From a virus, in IMG/VR virus record IMGVR_UViG_3300040960_001422, positions 1 through 43,880 of that record: 43,880 bases of DNA; one strand, 5' to 3'. Both the position numbers and the translations under genes were made by a program. Below the pieces are notes generated by a model, which saw only the letters and a list, made by a program, of their open reading frames with translations, had not been told where the DNA came from and searched no databases. Positions 8,945 to 18,010 of this stretch are shown piece by piece (the first letter of the stretch is position 1; every line of letters begins with the position of its first letter).

Positions 8945-10602
8945 TGGCGTCATCCATCCTTATTAAAAGAAGTACGGGCACAGTAGCGCCAGGTACTATT
9001 ACATACGGCGAATTAGCCGCAACTCAAAGTGGCACTGGTACTCAGGCAAACCAGGGTGACCGTCTATTCCTCGGTGACAACAATGGTGCTGCCCAGGTAG
9101 TTGGTGGTAGATACTTTACGGACATGATGGATCATGTCCATGGTACTCTCACCGCAGATTCCGTTGCCATCCTGGACAGCAATTCAAAGATCGATCTTTG
9201 GAAAGTTGATGACATTCAACTTGATGCAAATGTCATCACTACTAGCACCACTGATGCAGATTTAATCCTGCGTGCTAATGGTGTAGGTAAACTCGTTATC
9301 GAAGATGGACAAGAACTTGAGTTTGGTACATCTGGAGATGTTGAGTTTGTCTTTACCGATGCAGACAGCGCATTAGACATCAAGCGTGCAGCAGGAACCC
9401 CCGACCTGCGTGTCGCTGACGACATGCGTATCTACTTTGGTAGCAACAAAGATGGTGGTATTCGTTACGACGAAACAACTCTCGATAAAGTAAGAGTTGA
9501 TGGTGCAGACTGGGAGTTTGACAATGGAGTGGCAGTCAAGTTATCTGACACTACAGCTTCCACCAACTCCACCACAGGTGCTTTCACCGTTGTTGGTGGT
9601 GTCGGTGTTGCAGGTCAAGTTTCCGCAGGATCACTCCTTGTCGAAGGTGATACTACCATTGGTGATGCAGTTGGAGATTCTCTGACCGTTGAATCTACAA
9701 CAACCTTCAATGGTCCTGTTACCTTTAATGGTCAGCAGACAATCAACGCCACTATCAACCAGACGGGTCAATTCAATCTTGACCAACTGAGAATGGATGG
9801 TAATGTTCTCTCTACCACTTCTGGTACTGAGATGATCATTGACCCCTTCCCTGCTGGTGGAGATGCTGCTGGTCTGGTTATCATCAAAGGTGACCTCCAA
9901 ATTGATGGTACAACCACAACTGTTAACTCGGCAAACATGTCGGTTAACGATCCAACAATCGAACTTGGCGATCCTTCTGCAGTAAGAACTGTCAACGCAG
10001 CAGCTACCACTGGAGCAACGACTTTAACTCTTGATACTGTCAGCAACATCTCTGCTGGTGATGCGATTAGTGGAACTGGTATTGCTGGTGGTACAACCAT
10101 TACTGGTTTCCCAAGTGGAACTGATGTTACTCTGAGTGCAGCAATTACCGCTGACATTGATGCTGGAGATTCCGTCACAATCACCAGAACTGGCACAGAT
10201 GCACTTGATCGTGGTGTAAAAGTTCACTATGATGGTCAGTTTGCATTCTTTGGATTTGATCGCACTGGCGGCGCAGATGGCAATGGTGCTTGGACCTTCA
10301 TTGAAGATGCATCTGATACTAACGGTGTATTTGGGGTAAATGGTGCTCGCGGCACTGTTGTTCTGGGAGATCTGGAACTCGATAATGACCTTGCGGTAGA
10401 ATTTGGCGGTACTGGTGGTTCTAGTTGGACTTCAAACGGCATTCTTTATGGTAATGCTGCTGGAGCACTTCAAGTAACAGCTGCAGCAAATATTGGATCC
10501 CCTGGTACAGGATCTGATGTTAACACATCTTACCAGATCCTTACAGTCACCGCTGCTGGTGTTCCTGTGTGGACAAACACAATTGATGGTGGAACTTTTT
10601 AA
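8944..10602 (+). CDS. Tail fibre-like protein (552 aa)
   Basis: The N-terminus (ILIKRSTGTVAPGTITYGEL, then DRLFLGDNNG) is the hub-type start shared by many phage fibres, resembling the major tropism determinant N-terminal domain. The shaft follows with repeated beta elements: LILRANGVGKLVIEDG, GAFTVVGGVGVAGQ, and around residues 425-520 the fibre block FGGTGGSSWTSNGILYGN. Residues about 345-415 (VNAAATTGATTLTLDTVSNI onward) look like an inserted beta module, because the flanking fibre text continues on both sides. The protein ends TIDGGTF, as its upstream neighbour nearly does. No enzymatic domain is visible. It is probably a trimeric fibre attached at the baseplate, co-translated with the two preceding small genes. 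Confidence 0.8.
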   Translation: MASSILIKRSTGTVAPGTITYGELAATQSGTGTQANQGDRLFLGDNNGAAQVVGGRYFTDMMDHVHGTLTADSVAILDSNSKIDLWKVDDIQLDANVITTSTTDADLILRANGVGKLVIEDGQELEFGTSGDVEFVFTDADSALDIKRAAGTPDLRVADDMRIYFGSNKDGGIRYDETTLDKVRVDGADWEFDNGVAVKLSDTTASTNSTTGAFTVVGGVGVAGQVSAGSLLVEGDTTIGDAVGDSLTVESTTTFNGPVTFNGQQTINATINQTGQFNLDQLRMDGNVLSTTSGTEMIIDPFPAGGDAAGLVIIKGDLQIDGTTTTVNSANMSVNDPTIELGDPSAVRTVNAAATTGATTLTLDTVSNISAGDAISGTGIAGGTTITGFPSGTDVTLSAAITADIDAGDSVTITRTGTDALDRGVKVHYDGQFAFFGFDRTGGADGNGAWTFIEDASDTNGVFGVNGARGTVVLGDLELDNDLAVEFGGTGGSSWTSNGILYGNAAGALQVTAAANIGSPGTGSDVNTSYQILTVTAAGVPVWTNTIDGGTF

Positions 10603-10612
10603 ATTTTAACTT

Positions 10613-10828
10613 ATGAACGTACAAATTGTTATTGCAACATTACAGAAAAAAATTTCTGATTTGACACTGACAAATGTTATGCTGGAGGCTAAAATTTCCG
10701 ATTTACAAAGTCAGTTAAATAGTATCAAAGAAACCCAAACTACTGAGAATGCTATAAATGGCAGCGGAACCTACGAGAATCAAACTCAAAAGATCGACGA
10801 CGGCGGCAGTAGTACCGACGACTTCTAA
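10613..10828 (+). CDS. Coiled-coil mini-protein overlapping the next fibre gene
   Basis: This is a 71-residue protein. Residues 5-38 form a coiled coil (IATLQKKISDLTLTNVMLEA and onward), followed by a disordered polar tail ending DDGGSSTDDF. Its last 71 bases overlap the first 71 bases of the 2409-residue fibre in another frame. The overlap encodes only the unstructured tail, so the constraint is tolerable. It starts 10 bases after the 552-residue fibre stop. Small coiled-coil ORFs before fibre genes occur elsewhere in this window (8125, 32649). A role in fibre oligomerisation or attachment is inferred; there is no named family. Confidence 0.65.
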   Translation: MNVQIVIATLQKKISDLTLTNVMLEAKISDLQSQLNSIKETQTTENAINGSGTYENQTQKIDDGGSSTDDF

Positions 10829-13800
10829 CCTCGTAGACGGGGAAGTTGCGGTAAATATAGCCGATCGAAAGATCTATGTAAACAATTCAGGCACAATTGT
10901 AGAGGTTGCTAACCAAAAACCCAATACGGGTGAGGTTACAACTTCTATGCTTGCGACTGATATTACAAACGGTCCAGGCAACACTTACTATGTTGCTACT
11001 AGTGGGTCAAACTCAAACACTCTCGGTAGTGGTGGAGATAATGGTAAACATCCAGACACTCCATTCTTAACGGTTGCTAAGGCACTCAGCGTTGCTACTG
11101 CTGGTGATACAGTTAATATTGCTGCTGGTACATATCAAGAGACATTCCCATTAACGGTTCCTGATGGCGTTACTCTTCGTGGTGCAAACTTAAGATCTAC
11201 TCAGATCACTCCAACCCCAGCAACTAACGATCTTAACGCATTCATCCTTCAAGGGGATTGCCATGTCTCCGATTTGACAGTCAAAGATTTCTTCTACAAC
11301 TCTGGCAACGACACAGGTTACGGTTTCGTCTGTGCTTCCAGTCTCGATTCTGATAGAAGTCCTTATATTGAAAGAGTTAGTGTCCTTACTAAAGGTAGTG
11401 TAACTTCTGCATCTGACCCATATGGTTTCGCTCAGGGTGATGCAGGTAGAGGTGCAAAACTCGATGGTGCGGTATTCTCCTCAAATTCTATTGAGACTGC
11501 TGTACTTTTCAACGAAGTAACTTTCATCGTTCCAAACTCGGTAGGTCTGCTGCTTACCAACGGTGTTCGTGTTGAGTGGTTAAACTCCTTCGTATACTTC
11601 GCTGCAGAAGGCATCAAGGGCGAGCAGGGTGCTACTGGACGTGCTGGAGCAGGTCAAACACGTCTCAAGCTTGCGGGCGTATCTGGAACCTTCTCTGGGG
11701 GAGAAGTAATCTATCAGTTAGAAGATAGCTTCCAATCTGGTACATATTCTAGAACTGGAACCACTGTAACTGTTACCAAGACTGCTCACGGTCTCGTCGA
11801 TGGTGAAGTAATCAATGCGGACTTTATCAGCGGTACTGCAACTGACGGATACTACACAGTTGCCAATTCTGCAGCAAACACTTTTGATGTAACTGATACT
11901 GCCTCTGGTACTACAAGTGGTAACATTACATTTAAAAAAGCAGATGCATATGGAACCATCACTACTAATGATGGAACATATCTCCTCATCAACGGCAAAG
12001 GCGTCGGTGAGTTTACAGTTGGCGTTCCTACTGGCAAGACTGGAGTTATCGCTGGTGACGCACAGTTAGATACTGCACAACAAAAATTCGGTACAGCATC
12101 TCTGCTCTTAGATGGAGTTACTGACCACCTGAGTTACCCAACTAGCGAAGACTTTGGTTTCGGTACAACCAACTTCGCATTTGAGTGTTTTATTCGCCCA
12201 ACTGCGACAACGGGCACACAGTATTTCTTAGACTTCAGAGACGGATCTGATACAGATACCGCTCCAACAATGTACCTTGATGGTACAACCCTTCACTTTG
12301 CTGTAGGTAACACTTCTCAAATTAGTGGTGGCACCCTTTCTGCTGGTACATGGTATCACGTTGCTGCTGCTCGTTTTGGTGGAACAACCAGATTGTTCTT
12401 AGATGGAACACAACTTGGCACCTACACTGATTCTAATGACTATGGTGCAACCAAACCACTCGGAATTGGTGGCGAATACAGTGGCACCAATGAGTTTGGT
12501 GGTCACATTGATGAAATTCGTGTATCTAAAGCAACTGCACGATACACTGGTGCTTTTACTGCACCAACCGCAGCATTTACAACTGACCTCAATACAGTCC
12601 TCCTTTTACACTTTGATGGCACCGATGGTTCTACAACTATTACCGATAGTGGTAAAGGCGTAAGAGACATTCGTTCTAGTGGTGGAGATTCTGCAACATC
12701 TCTGCTGACCGCTGACTACGCTCAGTTTGGTGCTGAGTTGCGTTCTATTTCTTCTGCAAACATCTATGGCACCAAGGGTGCTATTGCTGATGGTGCAGGT
12801 GTCAAACTGCTTCTGACTGCACACAACTTTGCATATATCGGTTCTGGTGCAGACTTCACAAACGACCCAGATCTCGCTATTCCTGCAAATGAAGTCACTG
12901 AGACCAATGGTGGTCGTATCTTCTACTCTGCAACAAACGAGAAAGGTGACTTCCGAATTGGTGATGCATTTGTAGTTGACCAGCAAACTGGTAACGTTCA
13001 GTTCCAGTCCACCAGCACTGCTCAGGAAGCAGCGAACATCACTCTGAGTGATCCGACTGGTACTACTAGAATCTTCCCAGCATTCGTAGAGACTGGAAAC
13101 CTTAGACTTTCTGGTAATACACTAAGTTCTACTTCTGGCAATGTAATTATTGATCCATCCGCAAACGAAGATATCCTCCTCAATGCTGAGGTGTTTGCGG
13201 TAGAAGATATTCACTTAGACAACACCAAAACAGTATCTATTGGTAGATATGATGTTGGAAGTTTCTCTGTTTCCGTATATGAAGAAGACCACACTGTAGT
13301 ATCTGGATATGGTTTAACCCAATTCAAGAACTTCAGACAGAGCAATTTCAAATTAAATGATGTAACTATCACCAATGAAGGATCCGATTATCCGCCAGGA
13401 TCTTACACATTTACAAATGTAGTTACTCCACCTGATGATCCAACTACTGCTACTGCAACACTTAGCACAACTGGTTCAGTTAAGAGTATTGCTCTAACAA
13501 ATCAAGGAAGTGGTTATACAACAGAACCTACAGTTACATTTACTCCAGATGTAGATTCTCCAACAGCTTCAGTATCTCTTACAACCAAAGGTGAAGTTGT
13601 ATCTGTAAATATTGACAATGGTGGTAGTGGATATGGTAGCACTCCCAATGCGACATTCTCGGCACCTCCGTCAATTTCAGTAGATGCTGATGATTCAACC
13701 TCTGTAGATTTTGGTGCGAATACCTTTACGATTTCTGATCATAATTTGGTAGATGATGTAAGACTTATCTATGATAATGGTGGTAATTCCAATATTGGTG

Positions 13801-16800
13801 GATTGACTAATGGAAATACTTATTATGTAATCAGGGTAGATTCCGATACATTTAAGCTTTCAGCATCTCAAGGTGGATCGGAGATTAATATTACTACTAC
13901 AACAGGAACTCATAGTTTCTCTGGTGTTACTGCAACTGGAACGGTAACGTTGACGGGTGGTGTTGTTACTGGGGTTAATATTACCGATGGGGGATCTCTT
14001 TACAGTACGGCTCCTGGAATTACTTTAGATGTAACTCCAACTGGGTCAGAAGCACTGCTAAATTCTGTACTTGGGTTCTCTGTAGAGAGTGTAACTATTT
14101 CTTCTGGTGGAACATATACTGCAGCACCAAGCGTAGCATTCTCTGCCCCAGGTGGATCTGGAACAAGTGCAACTGGTACATCTGCTCTTGGATTCCCAAT
14201 TGCCTCTATTACATTAACAAATACTGGATCTGGATACAAAAATACTCCACGAGTATCCATCTCTGGTGGAACTCCAACTCAAGATGCTACTATTGATTTT
14301 GTATTAGATAAAACAACTGGAAGACCAAGTTCGGTCACTCTCAGTGACGCTGGTATAAACTATTCCTCAGCACCCACAATTACGTTTGTTGGGGGATCTG
14401 CATCAGATGGCACTGTCACTGCAACAGTTCAATCAATTGATGCAAACATTCAAAGTTCTGGATCTGGTTATGTTGCAGGTGTATACCAAGGTGTCGCATT
14501 AACTTCAACAACGGGTACTGGATCTGGTGCAACTGCAACTTTGACAGTTCCTGGATTGTCTGGAAGTATCACTGCGGCAGGATCTGGTTACGAAGATAAC
14601 ACATATACTTCTGTATCAGTTATTAATGAGGCATCAACTACCTACACCGTTGCTGTTGTATCTAGACAATCAGTATCTGTAGGAACAATCTCTGGAGGAT
14701 CTTTCAGCGTTGGTGGTAGTGTATCATTTAGTGGTGGTGCTACAGGAACAATTACATCCATTGATAAGAATGGTACAAACTTAAGATTTTCTAGTTTGTC
14801 TGCTGCTGTCAGTGGAGGAGAAACGGTAACCCAAGGTGGAGTTACTGCAACTACAGAAAATAGTCCAGCGACAATTGACGTATTTACTATCAATGGAACA
14901 GAAGGCGCTGCTATCAGTCTGCAAAATTATGATACTTACAAATTTGATCAATCTAATTCCACAAATGGAGGACATCCTCTAAGATTTTCTGGATTTAATC
15001 AAGACGAATCCGTATCAATAAGAGTAGGAACTCCAGGTCAGTCTGGAGCATACACTCTCCTAGTCATCACTTCCGCCCAAGCAGTAGTTTCTGATACTTT
15101 GTATTATGAATGTGAGACCCACGGTGAAGGTATGGGTCACTACGTACAAGTTACTAATGGTGCTGGATCTCCAGGAGTTTATGGTATTAATGCAACTGCA
15201 GATGTAACAGTTTCTGGTGGTCAAGTAACAGAATTTTCTCTTGTAAATCAAGGAACATATTATAAGATTAATGATGTAATTTCCGCCATTATTGGAACAA
15301 CTGGAAGTGGATTTGAATATACAATCAGTGCCAATGTTACTGGAGTTACATCGGTAACTGACTATTCCACATCTGCTGGTACTGGATATACGATTGGAGA
15401 TTCCTTGAGTGCGGATCCAACATTTGATGGAGCAGGAAATGGCGGTGGTTTTGCTCTATCTGTAACTAAAGTTGGTTTTGTAACTGACGTAATCGTTAAT
15501 AATGGCGGATTTAACTTCAGACCTGGAGAACTTGTTAGTGGAGAGGTTGTTGGATTTGAAACAACAGGAACAGAATCCGTATTCAATGTAAACACTGTAG
15601 TTGAAGAAGAAGTTGGCGAAATTAACTTCAAAGGCGAATTCGCATATCCAAATTTCACATTAGACGAACTTGGTAATTTTAATCTTGGTAGTGGAATATT
15701 CCAGCTAAACACTCCAACATCCACACTCACTTTCACTGGTACATCGACGTTTACTGGAAATTCCACGATAACTGGAACTTTAGCAGTTAATACTTCGATT
15801 AGTACCCCAACACTAACCACAACATTCTCAACGTCTCTTGCTGACGCTACGATTGCCCTTGACGAGGGTAGTGCATCAGCACCATCACTAAACTTTACCA
15901 GCGATGTTGATAGTGGTTTATTCTATGATCAGGTTAGTGGTGGGCAAAAGATTGGTATTGCAATCGCGGCAGCCCAAGTAGCTAAATTTAGCGCATCCAC
16001 CCAACGTCTTGTTGGAAAATTAACCGTAAGTCCAGATGTAAATGGCAGTGAACATTTCTTCACTGCTATTGATGATGGTGTAGATAAGTATTTGCAACTC
16101 GGAGAATCTAGTATCCTCACAGATTCTTCATTGAGAATGTATCCATCTAGCGGTACAGATTTTACATTAGACCTCTCTCAGAGTGGCGAAATTAATGTAG
16201 GACTGACTGTATCTGCAAAGGGATCTGGAGATTACAAATTCACTGGAGCTGGTTCTAGACAATTCTTAATTGGAGATAGTTCTGACGTTAACGCATTCAT
16301 ATTTGACTGCGATTCTGGAGAACTCTCTGTACCAAATGGCGTTGGAAGTGGACTTTTAAAATTAAAAGGACTTGAGCTTGCAAACTCCTCTACTGCTGCA
16401 CTTAGATCTTTTGGAGAAGTTGCTTCCGTAGCACTTTCTGGAACCGCAACAGGATATACTAATAATACCTACACTGGCGTTCCTTCTACTACAAATGGAA
16501 GTGGAACTGGAGCTACATTTGATGTTGTGGTTTCTGGTGGAGATATTATCACATGTACCCCAACAACAAATGGGAGGGGATATGGGTATGAAATTGGAGA
16601 TACAATCACATTAGATACTGCAACTATTGGATCTGGATCTGGTAAAACAATTACAGTATCCACCAGAGATGGATTGGGCGTAGAGATCAAACCATCTTCA
16701 AACAGAGACGTTAGAATCAAAACAACTTCTTCCCTTGTAATTCCAGCAGGTACTACAAACGATCGTCCAGCGGCTGAAGATAGACTTGCGGGTGCTATTC

Positions 16801-17987
16801 GTTTCAATACCCAACAACAGCAGTTTGAGGGATACAACGGTAGTGATTTTGTTTCTCTTGGTGGTGTTCGTGACGTTGACCAAGATACTTATATTCTCAC
16901 AGAATCCGCTCCTGGTGTAGATGAAGATACTTTTGAGTTCTATGCCGCTGGTGTCAACTTCTTAAGTTTAAATAACACAACTCAAACTTATGGAATTTCT
17001 TTAGTAACTGTAGTTCATGCTGGAGATTTTGAGTATAGAACACCAGGAACATTAACATTAAATGGAACATCTACAAGCGCCAATGCACTCAATCTTAATG
17101 TTTCTGGAAGCACAATCGCTTCGATTAGACCCAATAAAGATTTTGAATTAACTAATGGTTTGAGATTGCGTGCAGTACCAGCACAAGGTTCTGCAACCTT
17201 ACTTGACAATGCAACACTTACCCAAACTCTTGGTGCATACACACCAGGGCAGACATTTAATGGGTTGGCAACATCGGCTCAAATCGAAGGTACTGGATTG
17301 ACAGTAAATGTCAGTACAAATTCTAACGGCGATGTTGTAGCTATTGTCATTAGTTCTGGAGGAAGTAGATATGAAGTTGGTGAAGTAATTACTATTTCTG
17401 GAACTGATCTAGGTGGAACTGCAAGTGATACCGTAACAATTGAAGTTTCTGCAATTTCTGCAACAACTACTGAGTTTGCTCGTTTGGATATTCTATATCC
17501 AGAATATAGACTACAACTTCAATCTAAACCATTTATCAACTATGATGGTTTTGGTTCTCAAGCGGAATGGCAAATCAATCGTGGATGGAATGGCGGAACA
17601 GAATCCTATCTGACCGTATTTGATAGCACTGCTACATTCATGGAACTGGATGACTGCAGACTGGAAGGTGGTCAAATTTCTTCCTTCGGGGCATCTTCTA
17701 CTATCGTTCAGTTTGATAAAACATCTTTTAAGGGTGCAAAAACTCTGGTCACGATTGAGAGTGACGATGGTAAGGTTCATATGCTTGAAGTTACCTCGGT
17801 TTGTGCAGCATCTGGTACAACGGCGTATGCAACTATCACAAACTCTGTAACCTCTGCCAATGATTTGGTGGACGCAGATGTCGTGGTTGTTGGTAACAAC
17901 GTTCAAGTCAATCTGACAAAATCTGCTGCTGCAACTTCGTCCACTTCCTTCACTGGTAGGTTCACAACTACAAAGGTCAAGGTATAA
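10758..17987 (+). CDS. Giant tail fibre with beta-helix, LamG and cupredoxin-like domains
   Basis: This 2409-residue protein is modular. Residues 6-50 are a fibre hub (RIKLKRSTT, LVDGEVAVNIADRKIYVN). Residues about 76-286 form a pectate-lyase-like right-handed beta-helix (YYVATSGSN, FLTVAKALSVATAGDT, GVTLRGANL). Residues about 328-392 are a GHGL-type beta module. Residues about 433-633 are a LamG/concanavalin-like domain (FGTASLLLDG, GTWYHVAAAR, GHIDEIRVSKATARY). Beta-helix text then resumes (LLTAHNFAYIGSGAD). Residues about 867-1330 and later stretches carry many Gly-Tyr repeats. Residues about 1378-1465 are cupredoxin-like with His1406, Cys1452, His1455 and Met1459. The C-terminal segment (KTSFKGAKTLVTIES) is a typical cyanophage fibre end. 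Start 10758 is chosen because the hub begins there and the next Met is residue 64. It is probably a host-contact fibre; no lyase active site is evident. Confidence 0.82.
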   Translation: MAAEPTRIKLKRSTTAAVVPTTSNLVDGEVAVNIADRKIYVNNSGTIVEVANQKPNTGEVTTSMLATDITNGPGNTYYVATSGSNSNTLGSGGDNGKHPDTPFLTVAKALSVATAGDTVNIAAGTYQETFPLTVPDGVTLRGANLRSTQITPTPATNDLNAFILQGDCHVSDLTVKDFFYNSGNDTGYGFVCASSLDSDRSPYIERVSVLTKGSVTSASDPYGFAQGDAGRGAKLDGAVFSSNSIETAVLFNEVTFIVPNSVGLLLTNGVRVEWLNSFVYFAAEGIKGEQGATGRAGAGQTRLKLAGVSGTFSGGEVIYQLEDSFQSGTYSRTGTTVTVTKTAHGLVDGEVINADFISGTATDGYYTVANSAANTFDVTDTASGTTSGNITFKKADAYGTITTNDGTYLLINGKGVGEFTVGVPTGKTGVIAGDAQLDTAQQKFGTASLLLDGVTDHLSYPTSEDFGFGTTNFAFECFIRPTATTGTQYFLDFRDGSDTDTAPTMYLDGTTLHFAVGNTSQISGGTLSAGTWYHVAAARFGGTTRLFLDGTQLGTYTDSNDYGATKPLGIGGEYSGTNEFGGHIDEIRVSKATARYTGAFTAPTAAFTTDLNTVLLLHFDGTDGSTTITDSGKGVRDIRSSGGDSATSLLTADYAQFGAELRSISSANIYGTKGAIADGAGVKLLLTAHNFAYIGSGADFTNDPDLAIPANEVTETNGGRIFYSATNEKGDFRIGDAFVVDQQTGNVQFQSTSTAQEAANITLSDPTGTTRIFPAFVETGNLRLSGNTLSSTSGNVIIDPSANEDILLNAEVFAVEDIHLDNTKTVSIGRYDVGSFSVSVYEEDHTVVSGYGLTQFKNFRQSNFKLNDVTITNEGSDYPPGSYTFTNVVTPPDDPTTATATLSTTGSVKSIALTNQGSGYTTEPTVTFTPDVDSPTASVSLTTKGEVVSVNIDNGGSGYGSTPNATFSAPPSISVDADDSTSVDFGANTFTISDHNLVDDVRLIYDNGGNSNIGGLTNGNTYYVIRVDSDTFKLSASQGGSEINITTTTGTHSFSGVTATGTVTLTGGVVTGVNITDGGSLYSTAPGITLDVTPTGSEALLNSVLGFSVESVTISSGGTYTAAPSVAFSAPGGSGTSATGTSALGFPIASITLTNTGSGYKNTPRVSISGGTPTQDATIDFVLDKTTGRPSSVTLSDAGINYSSAPTITFVGGSASDGTVTATVQSIDANIQSSGSGYVAGVYQGVALTSTTGTGSGATATLTVPGLSGSITAAGSGYEDNTYTSVSVINEASTTYTVAVVSRQSVSVGTISGGSFSVGGSVSFSGGATGTITSIDKNGTNLRFSSLSAAVSGGETVTQGGVTATTENSPATIDVFTINGTEGAAISLQNYDTYKFDQSNSTNGGHPLRFSGFNQDESVSIRVGTPGQSGAYTLLVITSAQAVVSDTLYYECETHGEGMGHYVQVTNGAGSPGVYGINATADVTVSGGQVTEFSLVNQGTYYKINDVISAIIGTTGSGFEYTISANVTGVTSVTDYSTSAGTGYTIGDSLSADPTFDGAGNGGGFALSVTKVGFVTDVIVNNGGFNFRPGELVSGEVVGFETTGTESVFNVNTVVEEEVGEINFKGEFAYPNFTLDELGNFNLGSGIFQLNTPTSTLTFTGTSTFTGNSTITGTLAVNTSISTPTLTTTFSTSLADATIALDEGSASAPSLNFTSDVDSGLFYDQVSGGQKIGIAIAAAQVAKFSASTQRLVGKLTVSPDVNGSEHFFTAIDDGVDKYLQLGESSILTDSSLRMYPSSGTDFTLDLSQSGEINVGLTVSAKGSGDYKFTGAGSRQFLIGDSSDVNAFIFDCDSGELSVPNGVGSGLLKLKGLELANSSTAALRSFGEVASVALSGTATGYTNNTYTGVPSTTNGSGTGATFDVVVSGGDIITCTPTTNGRGYGYEIGDTITLDTATIGSGSGKTITVSTRDGLGVEIKPSSNRDVRIKTTSSLVIPAGTTNDRPAAEDRLAGAIRFNTQQQQFEGYNGSDFVSLGGVRDVDQDTYILTESAPGVDEDTFEFYAAGVNFLSLNNTTQTYGISLVTVVHAGDFEYRTPGTLTLNGTSTSANALNLNVSGSTIASIRPNKDFELTNGLRLRAVPAQGSATLLDNATLTQTLGAYTPGQTFNGLATSAQIEGTGLTVNVSTNSNGDVVAIVISSGGSRYEVGEVITISGTDLGGTASDTVTIEVSAISATTTEFARLDILYPEYRLQLQSKPFINYDGFGSQAEWQINRGWNGGTESYLTVFDSTATFMELDDCRLEGGQISSFGASSTIVQFDKTSFKGAKTLVTIESDDGKVHMLEVTSVCAASGTTAYATITNSVTSANDLVDADVVVVGNNVQVNLTKSAAATSSTSFTGRFTTTKVKV
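12054..12656 (+). other. LamG-like lectin domain nested in beta-helix fibre
   Basis: Residues 433-633 of the fibre show the LamG/Laminin_G_3 pattern: an entry strand QQKFGTASLLLDGVTDHLSY, the core FAFECFIRPT, the hallmark GTWYHVAAARFGGTTRLFLD, a GHIDEIRVSK strand and a closing LLLHFDG. Such jelly-roll domains commonly bind glycans. Flanking text on both sides belongs to the beta-helix, so the domain appears inserted. Confidence 0.8.
13362..14640 (+). repeat. Gly-Tyr repeat array in the 2409-aa fibre
   Basis: At least nine degenerate copies of a roughly 20-residue pattern, V-x-I-x-N-x-G-S-G-Y-x-x-x-P-x-V-x-F, follow each other, for example ALTNQGSGYTTEPTVTFTP, TLTNTGSGYKNTPRVSISG and TLSDAGINYSSAPTITFVG. 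Spacer length varies, and one copy is separated by a GGLTNGNTYYVI beta module (about 13700-13920). Further isolated copies occur near 15360, 15490, 16430, 16560 and 17340. Pairs of strands with a Gly-rich turn suggest a stacked beta shaft. Confidence 0.75.
14878..15160 (+). other. Cupredoxin-like domain in the 2409-aa fibre
   Basis: The segment contains NYDTYKFDQSNSTNGGHPLR, then GTPGQSGAYTLLV and finally LYYECETHGEGMGHYVQV. Candidate type-1 copper ligands are His1406 (GGHPL), Cys1452, His1455 and Met1459, in the order H...C-x2-H-x3-M used by blue-copper proteins. The same domain occurs in the protease at 34695-35039. Copper binding is inferred from the motif only. Confidence 0.65.
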
Positions 17988-17990
17988 ATA
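17983..17990 (+). promoter_or_regulatory. T4-type late promoter (TATAAATA)
   Basis: This is a perfect match to the T4 late-promoter octamer. It overlaps the TAA stop of the 2409-residue fibre and lies 20 bases before the ATG of the 177-residue gene, in a 23-base intergenic gap. Confidence 0.65.
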
Positions 17991-18010
17991 ACCTAAGGTA
18001 ACATAAAGAC

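Noticed and set aside
10753-10760. TATAAATG as another late promoter
   Set aside because: It has G instead of the final A and overlaps the start codon of the 2409-residue fibre, too close to serve that gene.
10983-11615. Pectate lyase or other depolymerase activity of the fibre beta-helix
   Set aside because: The solenoid pattern is clear but no catalytic acidic cluster or lyase motif can be pointed to. Beta-helices are common as purely structural or binding parts of fibres.
13362-14640. CRISPR or DNA-level tandem repeat
   Set aside because: The repeats are degenerate at the DNA level, variable in spacing and make sense only as protein motifs in frame.
14878-15160. A host-derived plastocyanin gene (photosynthesis auxiliary gene)
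   Set aside because: The domain is internal to a 2409-residue fibre, has no leader peptide and differs from plastocyanin outside the ligand motif. It is better described as a cupredoxin-like module.
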